A DNA stretch of 62,393 nt. It comes from Sporosarcina ureae. GTDB lineage: Bacteria > Bacillota > Bacilli > Bacillales_A > Planococcaceae. Location of the stretch: the NCBI RefSeq assembly GCF_029267015.1, contig NZ_JARIEA010000078.1, positions 1 through 62,393 of the forward strand, written 5' to 3'. The first letter of the stretch is position 1. Each line of letters begins with the position of its first letter. Positions 56,841-62,393 of the stretch are shown in pieces. The translations under genes were made by a program, and so were the position numbers. The notes under the pieces were generated by a model that was not told the origin of the DNA, did not search any database, and worked only from the letters and a program-made list of their open reading frames with translations.

Positions 56841-58136
56841 ATGGGACAGAAATCATATACGAAATCTGAACAAGCATTCAAAAAAGCAGTTGATTTAATG
56901 CCGGGTGGCGTTAACTCACCAGTTCGTGCATTCAAATCAGTCAATATGGATCCGATCTTTATGGAAAGTGGTAAAGGAGCGATCATTAAGGATATTGATG
57001 GCAATGAATATATTGACTACGTTCTATCTTGGGGTCCTCTGATCCTAGGACACACACACCCTGACGTAGTATCAGCAATCCAAAAAGTAGCTGAAACTGG
57101 TACAAGTTTCGGAGCACCAACTCTTTTAGAAAATGAATTAGCTGAGCTTGTCATCGACCGTGTACCATCCATTGAAATGGTACGTATGGTATCTTCAGGT
57201 ACGGAAGCGACAATGAGTGCACTTCGTTTAGCACGTGGCTATACGAAGCGTAATAAAATCCTGAAATTCGAAGGTTGCTACCACGGACATGCGGATTCTT
57301 TGCTAATTAAAGCAGGATCGGGTGTCGCTACATTAGGTTTACCAGATAGCCCTGGAGTACCTGAATCGATTGCGCAAAACACGATTACAGTTCCATATAA
57401 CGACTTGGAAAGTGTTAAATTGGCGATTAAAGAGTACGGAGACGACTTAGCTGCAATTATTGTAGAACCGGTTGCAGGAAACATGGGCGTTGTAGGACCG
57501 GATAACGGCTTCCTCAAAGGCTTACGTGAAGTAACAGAAGAAAACGGTTCTTTGCTCATTTTCGATGAAGTGATGACTGGATTCCGTGTAGGTTATAAAT
57601 GCGCACAAGGTCATTTCAACATCAAACCGGATCTTACATGTCTAGGTAAAGTAATCGGTGGCGGACTGCCTGTAGGAGCGTATGGCGGTTCACGTAAGAT
57701 TATGGAACATGTTGCACCAGCAGGAACTATTTATCAGGCAGGTACATTGTCTGGTAATCCGTTAGCGATGACAGCGGGAATTGAAACATTGAGAAAGTTA
57801 ACGCCGAAAACATATGAACATTTCATTAAGCTTGGTGATCAATTGGAAGAAGGTTTCCGCGCAGCAGCGAAAGCTAATAATATTCCGCATACTGTCAATC
57901 GTGCAGGTTCTATGATTGGGTTCTTCTTTACAAATGAACGCGTCAATAACTACGATAAAGCGAAAACATCAGATTTGGAACTGTTCGCAGAATATTACCG
58001 TCTGATGGCAGAAGAAGGTATTTTCTTGCCACCTTCCCAATTCGAAGGAATGTTCTTGTCAGCAGCCCATACAGAAGAGCATATCGCTAAAACTGTGGAA
58101 GCATTCCATACGGTGTTTGCGAAACTTAAGAGATAA
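56841..58136 (+). CDS. hemL: Glutamate-1-semialdehyde 2,1-aminomutase
   Basis: The 431-residue PLP enzyme makes delta-aminolevulinate. Motifs are [28 protein letters not shown] and the PLP-lysine segment [19 protein letters not shown] 56841 follows GGAGGAGAAG; the upstream frame from 56802 is inside hemB. It ends the heme unit with a terminator. Confidence 0.96.
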   Translation: MGQKSYTKSEQAFKKAVDLMPGGVNSPVRAFKSVNMDPIFMESGKGAIIKDIDGNEYIDYVLSWGPLILGHTHPDVVSAIQKVAETGTSFGAPTLLENELAELVIDRVPSIEMVRMVSSGTEATMSALRLARGYTKRNKILKFEGCYHGHADSLLIKAGSGVATLGLPDSPGVPESIAQNTITVPYNDLESVKLAIKEYGDDLAAIIVEPVAGNMGVVGPDNGFLKGLREVTEENGSLLIFDEVMTGFRVGYKCAQGHFNIKPDLTCLGKVIGGGLPVGAYGGSRKIMEHVAPAGTIYQAGTLSGNPLAMTAGIETLRKLTPKTYEHFIKLGDQLEEGFRAAAKANNIPHTVNRAGSMIGFFFTNERVNNYDKAKTSDLELFAEYYRLMAEEGIFLPPSQFEGMFLSAAHTEEHIAKTVEAFHTVFAKLKR

Positions 58137-58142
58137 TTACGG

Positions 58143-58177
58143 AGCGTCAGGCAGATAGTTGCTTGACGCTTTTTTAT
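58143..58177 (+). terminator. Terminator after hemL
   Basis: AGCGTCAGGCA pairs with TTGCTTGACGCT and a T run follows. Confidence 0.85.
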
Positions 58178-58265
58178 TTTCATTCTTAAACTACACTATA
58201 CTCACTTCTAAACTCCGTATTTTCTTCATATAGTAGCCTGAGTTAAGAAAAGGAGTGAAGCAAAT

Positions 58266-58901
58266 ATGACGACGCATCAATGGACATTACAAGAATCTTT
58301 TTATTTCCCTGCTGAGTACGGGGCATTTGCAGAATCGGCTGAGGTAAAGGTGACACCTGGATTTACGGAAGAACGGACGGAAGAAGCGATTCGTTTGCAA
58401 GGGATTTATCATATTGCGGCACACGTCGTGTTTGACGCAGACAAGCAGGTGGAGCTCGCAGCGGAAGACTTATTGATTATTAACGACGTCGAAGTGGAGA
58501 ACAGCAAAGGATATTTTGAATATGCCGTGCCACTGAATGTAGATTTACCAGTTGAACTCGATGGAAACCTGCAACTGGAAGTACAGGATGTTAAAACTAC
58601 ATCACAGGAAGATGGCGGATTAAACTTGGAGTGGACGGTACACTTGAAGCAGGAACAACCCGTGCAAGAGCCTGTACAAGAACCAGTTGAAATTGTAGAA
58701 GAACCTGCAGAACCCCAATTGACAGCTGCATCGACTTCCCATATGCAATTTCTCGCTAATGCTGATCGTGCGCTAGAGCAAGTCCACAATGAAATGGAAG
58801 ACTTTCTCTTATACATCGCCGAAATGGATGACGATGTCACGAGAAAGATCTTCCATTCAAATAATGTTTTTGTAGAAGCAGAAAGACAAAGCAGCGAGTA
58901 A
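58266..58901 (+). CDS. spoVID: SpoVID-like protein without LysM domain
   Basis: The 211-residue protein starts with a domain resembling the N-terminal domain of SpoVID (WTLQESFYFPAEYG, IRLQGIYHIAAHVVF). A Pro/Glu-rich linker with a repeated QEPV follows. It then ends in a helical segment, not the LysM domain of B. subtilis SpoVID. It occupies the exact spoVID place between hemL and valS. It may direct spore coat assembly, but the short form makes this uncertain. Confidence 0.6.
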   Translation: MTTHQWTLQESFYFPAEYGAFAESAEVKVTPGFTEERTEEAIRLQGIYHIAAHVVFDADKQVELAAEDLLIINDVEVENSKGYFEYAVPLNVDLPVELDGNLQLEVQDVKTTSQEDGGLNLEWTVHLKQEQPVQEPVQEPVEIVEEPAEPQLTAASTSHMQFLANADRALEQVHNEMEDFLLYIAEMDDDVTRKIFHSNNVFVEAERQSSE

Positions 58902-59095
58902 ACAAAATAATAATATGTCTCCGGTTGTCGGGACAATGAGTAATCGCACTAATTGGAACACGGTCAACGGGATGATAAAGCCCTTACAGTAAAATCTCGT
59001 TTTCCGTAGCCACGGCGGCAACAAGTAGGGGTTATAACCTTTTCGCATCGTTCACCATCCTTTCCTTATCGACTAGTATTCAGTTGACGGACACA

Positions 59096-59372
59096 GTATG
59101 CTTCGCTTATAATGATGAAAGACAAGAATATAAATGCGAAGAGTAGGCAAGTACATGTGAACCGTTTTCTTTAGAGAGGGTACGATAGGTGGGACGTACC
59201 TGGGAACAACATATGGAAGTCCCCTATGAGCAGTTTCTGTGAAATTTTAGTAGCAGGAACCGGTGAAGACCGTTACCAAATCATGAAGATGTAATGCTTT
59301 TTAGCGTTCATAAATAAAGGTGGTACCACGAGCTCCTTCGTCCTTTTACCGGGATGAGTGGGGCTTTTTTGT
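59096..59372 (+). promoter_or_regulatory. T-box riboswitch of valS
   Basis: The T-box core GGTGGTACCACG (about 59319-59330) is followed by an intrinsic terminator: GCTCCTTCGTCC with GGGATGAGTGGGGC and a T run. Upstream is Stem I with the AGTAGGCAAGTA box. A GTC at 59219-59221 could be the valine specifier, but this is uncertain. Uncharged tRNA-Val should promote antitermination. Bases 58902-59095 show no feature. Confidence 0.88.
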
Positions 59373-59401
59373 ATCCCTTTTTATTTGAAGGAGGAACTAT
59401 A

Positions 59402-62047
59402 ATGACTGATGAATTGACAATGCCGACTAAATACGATCCGCAGGCAGTTGAAAAAGGACGTTATGAGTGGTGGCTTGAAGGCAAGTATTTTGAATCGGAT
59501 GTAAAAAGCGAGAAAGAACCGTATACGATTGTCATTCCACCACCGAACGTGACAGGGAAGCTTCACTTAGGTCACGCTTGGGATACAACGTTACAAGATA
59601 TGCTCATCCGCATGAAACGTATGCAAGGGTATGATGCATTGTGGTTGCCAGGAATGGACCATGCGGGAATTGCGACACAAGCAAGAGTTGAGGAAAAACT
59701 TCGCGCTGAAGGCAAAACTCGCTACGATCTTGGACGTGAGAACTTCGTACAGGAAACTTGGAAGTGGAAAGAAGAATACGCGAGCCATATCCGCGCACAG
59801 TGGGCAAAACTTGGTTTGGCACTTGACTACTCACAAGAACGCTTTACCCTCGACGAAGGTCTTTCAAAAGCGGTACGTGAAGTGTTTGTTAAATTGTATG
59901 AGAAAAAGCTCATCTATCGTGGCGAATATATCATCAACTGGGATCCTGCAACGAAAACAGCGATTTCTGATATCGAAGTCATTCATAAAGATGTGCAAGG
60001 TGCATTCTATCATATGCGTTACCCATTGACAGATGGCACAGGTTCAATTGAAATTGCGACAACACGTCCCGAAACGATGCTCGGTGATACGGCTGTTGCG
60101 GTTCATCCAGAAGACGATCGCTACAAGCACTTGATCGGGAAAATGGTTACATTACCAATCGTTGGACGCGAAATTCCAATCGTGGCGGACGATTACGTAG
60201 AAATGGACTTCGGAAGCGGCGCAGTGAAAATTACACCAGCGCATGACCCGAATGACTTTGAAATAGGTAATCGCCATAACTTACCACGTATTCTCGTGAT
60301 GAATGAAGACGGATCGATGAATAAACTAGCAGGTAAGTATGAAGGTATGGATCGTTTCGAATGTCGTACGCAAATCGTCAAGGATTTACAAGAGATGAAT
60401 GTGTTATTTGAAATCGAAGAACATATGCACTCTGTCGGTCACTCAGAACGAAGCGGCGCAGTAGTGGAGCCTTATCTTTCTACACAATGGTTCGTTAATA
60501 TGCAGCCACTTGCCGAGCAAGCGATCAATCTGCAGAAAAATGAAGAAGAAAAAGTGACGTTTGTTCCTGAGCGTTTTGAGAAAACGTATTTAAGTTGGAT
60601 GGAAAATGTGCACGACTGGTGTATTTCTCGTCAACTTTGGTGGGGCCACCGAATTCCAGCTTGGTATCACAACACAACAGGTGAAATTTATGTGGGTCAA
60701 GAAGCACCGGCAGACGAAGAAAACTGGACACAGGACAATGACGTACTCGATACTTGGTTCTCATCTGCTCTATGGCCATTCTCGACAATGGGTTGGCCTG
60801 ACGTAGATAGCGAAACGTTCAAAAAGTATTACCCAACGGATGCCCTTGTTACAGGATATGATATTATCTTCTTCTGGGTGTCTCGCATGATCTTCCAAGC
60901 ACTTGAATTCACGGAAGAGCGTCCATTCAAGGATGTCTTGATCCATGGTTTAGTACGTGCGGAAGACGGGCGGAAAATGTCTAAATCACTTGGTAACGGT
61001 GTGGATCCAATGGACGTAATCGAGCAATATGGCGCAGATGCATTGCGTTACTTCCTTGCGACAGGTTCTTCACCAGGACAAGATCTACGTTATTCTACGG
61101 AAAAAGTAGAAGCGATTTGGAACTTTGCCAATAAAATTTGGAATGCTTCCCGTTTCGCGTTAATGAATATGGATGGAATGAAGTATGAAGAAATCGATTT
61201 GTCAGGAGAAAAGTCTGTTGCAGATGCATGGATCTTAACTCGTCTGAATGAAACGATTGAATCAGTAACTAGCTTGTCAGACCGCTACGAGTTTGGCGAA
61301 ATGGGCCGCGCGTTATATAACTTTATTTGGGAAGACTTCTGTAACTGGTATATCGAAATGGCGAAGTTGCCGTTATACGGTGAAGACGAAGCAGCGAAGA
61401 AAATGACACGTTCGGTTCTTGCGCATGTTCTAGATAACACGATGCGTTTATTGCACCCATTGATGCCGTTCATTACTGAAGAGATCTGGCAGAACCTTCC
61501 ACATGAAGGCGAGTCAATCACAGTAGCGAAGTGGCCTGAAGTGGACGCAACGATGATGAACAAGTCTCGCTCTTCGGATATGAAGTTATTGGTGGATATT
61601 ATCAAAGCAGTACGTAATATTCGCGCTGAAGTGAATACACCGATGAGTCGCAAAGTGGATTTGTATATTTCGGCGAAAGATGAGACGACAGTGGCGGTAC
61701 TGGAAGAGAACCGTAGCTATCTAGAGCGTTTCTGTAATCCGGAGACGTTGACGATTGGCGTGAAGGTGAATGCACCAGGTAAGACGATGTCGGCGGTCGT
61801 GACGGGGGCAGAGTTGTATTTACCGCTTGAGGGATTGATTGATATTGAGGAAGAGTTGGCTCGTTTGACGAAGGAGCTTGGCAAGTGGCAAGGTGAAGTG
61901 AAGCGGGTTCAAGGCAAGTTGTCGAATGAGCGTTTTACTGCGAAGGCACCTGAGTCAGTTGTTGAGGAAGAGCGTGCGAAGGAAGCGGATTATTTAGAGA
62001 AGTATGCGGCGGTTGAGCGTCGTATTGCGGAACTGAAGGAGATTTAA
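59402..62047 (+). CDS. valS: Valyl-tRNA synthetase
   Basis: The 881-residue class I synthetase has the HIGH-type motif [14 protein letters not shown] (HLGH), the editing domain with [17 protein letters not shown], the KMSKS loop [12 protein letters not shown], an anticodon-binding domain and the C-terminal coiled coil ([20 protein letters not shown]). ATG 59402 follows AAGGAGG. The frame from 59354 is in the riboswitch terminator. It is regulated by the T-box leader. Confidence 0.97.
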   Translation: MTDELTMPTKYDPQAVEKGRYEWWLEGKYFESDVKSEKEPYTIVIPPPNVTGKLHLGHAWDTTLQDMLIRMKRMQGYDALWLPGMDHAGIATQARVEEKLRAEGKTRYDLGRENFVQETWKWKEEYASHIRAQWAKLGLALDYSQERFTLDEGLSKAVREVFVKLYEKKLIYRGEYIINWDPATKTAISDIEVIHKDVQGAFYHMRYPLTDGTGSIEIATTRPETMLGDTAVAVHPEDDRYKHLIGKMVTLPIVGREIPIVADDYVEMDFGSGAVKITPAHDPNDFEIGNRHNLPRILVMNEDGSMNKLAGKYEGMDRFECRTQIVKDLQEMNVLFEIEEHMHSVGHSERSGAVVEPYLSTQWFVNMQPLAEQAINLQKNEEEKVTFVPERFEKTYLSWMENVHDWCISRQLWWGHRIPAWYHNTTGEIYVGQEAPADEENWTQDNDVLDTWFSSALWPFSTMGWPDVDSETFKKYYPTDALVTGYDIIFFWVSRMIFQALEFTEERPFKDVLIHGLVRAEDGRKMSKSLGNGVDPMDVIEQYGADALRYFLATGSSPGQDLRYSTEKVEAIWNFANKIWNASRFALMNMDGMKYEEIDLSGEKSVADAWILTRLNETIESVTSLSDRYEFGEMGRALYNFIWEDFCNWYIEMAKLPLYGEDEAAKKMTRSVLAHVLDNTMRLLHPLMPFITEEIWQNLPHEGESITVAKWPEVDATMMNKSRSSDMKLLVDIIKAVRNIRAEVNTPMSRKVDLYISAKDETTVAVLEENRSYLERFCNPETLTIGVKVNAPGKTMSAVVTGAELYLPLEGLIDIEEELARLTKELGKWQGEVKRVQGKLSNERFTAKAPESVVEEERAKEADYLEKYAAVERRIAELKEI

Positions 62048-62058
62048 ATAGGATTAAG

Positions 62059-62097
62059 ACCCATTTGACAGTGTGATGCTGTTGAGTGGGTTTTTTT
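62059..62097 (+). terminator. Terminator after valS
   Basis: ACCCA and TGACAG pair with CTGTTGA and TGGGT, with seven T's following. Confidence 0.8.
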
Positions 62098-62183
62098 GTT
62101 GGAGTAGGAGAGGCGGAGATTGAGAGGGGGTGGGGATTTGCGCTTCGGAGGGGACGCTTTCCGGTGGGCGTGGCTTGAGCCCA
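62098..62183 (+). repeat. Interspersed hairpin repeat, cut by an insertion sequence
   Basis: The stretch with GGAGGGGACGCTTTCC matches the left half of the 11457-11580 repeat. After the apex-side GAGCCC it stops, and IS-like sequence starts. The right half of the repeat is not in the window. Confidence 0.75.
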
Positions 62184-62209
62184 TAGCTGTCAACTTAAGA
62201 AATAGGTGT

Positions 62210-62260
62210 ACTTCTTTCAAAAAGATGGTAAAGATACATACCATCATTTTTGAAAGGAGT
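62210..62260 (+). promoter_or_regulatory. Hairpin masking the transposase ribosome site
   Basis: ACTTCTTTCAAAAAGATGGTA pairs almost perfectly with the arm at 62239-62260, which contains GAAAGGAG, the transposase Shine-Dalgarno. In a transcript that starts outside the element, the site would be folded away. Confidence 0.75.
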
Positions 62261-62267
62261 TCTTTTT

Positions 62268-62393
62268 ATGTCTATCAACCATCATTTTGACATGCTTGAA
62301 CAATTACTTTCATTGATCCATCCTGAAAGAGTGGATGCTTTGGCTAAGGAAACCGGTTTTATCAAGCGTAAAAGACAAATCACTGCTGGTGAT
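62268..62393 (+). CDS. IS4-family transposase, N-terminal fragment
   Basis: The frame from ATG 62268 runs off the window after 42 codons. It reads MSINHHFDMLEQLLSLIHPE and then VDALAKETGFIKRKRQIT, resembling the N-terminus of IS4-group transposases. It has GAAAGGAG upstream. The catalytic domain is outside the window, so the family is not fully proved. Confidence 0.7.
   Translation, partial: MSINHHFDMLEQLLSLIHPERVDALAKETGFIKRKRQITAGD

Larger units (their letters stand above)
62182..62393 (+). mobile_element. IS4-family insertion sequence, left end
   Basis: The left boundary is placed where the repeat stops, near 62183. The left end contains a GTCAACTTAAG word. A hairpin (62210-62260) precedes a transposase gene that runs off the window. 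The boundary and family are inferred; the right end is not visible. Confidence 0.7.

Noticed and set aside
58409..58936. 175-codon minus-strand frame opposite the SpoVID-like gene
   Set aside because: It is Ser/Thr/Cys-rich antisense of the real frame and has no start signals.

Overview
The window is chromosomal DNA from a low-to-moderate GC, endospore-forming Bacillota, most likely a Sporosarcina-like member of the Planococcaceae/Caryophanaceae. The evidence is a complete gerE gene, a SpoVID-like gene beside hemL, cytochrome b558-type sdhCAB, a valS T-box leader, Bacillus-style FadR and cre boxes, and a backbone that follows the Bacillus subtilis order lcfA-fadR-fadB-etfBA-trxA-uvrC, sdhCAB, ysmA-gerE-ysmB-racE-rph-ysnAB, then ysoA-tig-clpX-lonA-ysxC-hemAXCDBL-spoVID-valS.

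Layout. 1-508: interspersed repeat remnants and the lcfA control region. 509-7749: fatty-acid beta-oxidation genes (lcfA, fadR, fadB, etfB, etfA), then trxA and uvrC. 8165-11382: succinate dehydrogenase. 11457-11580: the best copy of an intergenic hairpin repeat. 11729-15849: thioesterase, gerE, MarR regulator, glutamate racemase, RNase PH, XTP/dITP pyrophosphatase, phosphoesterase. 15923-15996: tRNA-Arg(UCU). 16271-26435: a GAF/PucR regulator divergent from a leucine/isovalerate degradation operon (acyl-CoA dehydrogenase, acyl-CoA synthetase, split biotin-dependent carboxylase, HMG-CoA lyase, methylglutaconyl-CoA hydratase). 26436-37593: accessory genes, among them a 650-residue orphan, a CoA-disulfide reductase/rhodanese fusion under a CsoR/CstR-like operator, a DoxX-like protein, a repeat-domain surface protein, a SET-domain protein, tRNA-Arg(CCU), an LCP enzyme with an XRE-DUF1232 regulator, an extracytoplasmic thioredoxin-like/MsrAB repair pair and an HD hydrolase. 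37728-45561: opine-dehydrogenase-like enzyme with a YfcC-type permease, a CssRS-like two-component system, SIMPL protein, lipid kinase and TPR protein. 45806-58136: tig, clpX, lonA, ysxC and heme genes. 58266-62047: SpoVID-like protein and T-box-controlled valS. 62098-62393: another repeat copy, interrupted by the left end of an IS4-type insertion sequence.

How it fits together. Fatty-acid and leucine catabolism feed acetyl-CoA and electrons to ETF and succinate dehydrogenase. A FadR-like box lies at fadR and a second at the thioesterase gene, and cre-like boxes lie at lcfA and at the leucine operon, so carbon-source control probably joins these units. The segment between ysnB and ysoA/tig carries most of the genes not in the B. 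subtilis core order and is bracketed in part by two nearly identical tRNA-Arg genes.

The parts that most merit a second look are: the hairpin repeat family with an IS apparently inserted near a hairpin apex; the 26-bp inverted repeat embedded in the CoADR-rhodanese promoter; the self-contained operator/promoter of the XRE-DUF1232/LCP operon; the FadR box on the thioesterase; and the 650-residue orphan. I did not find a CRISPR array, a prophage, or a convincing new multi-gene defence system.
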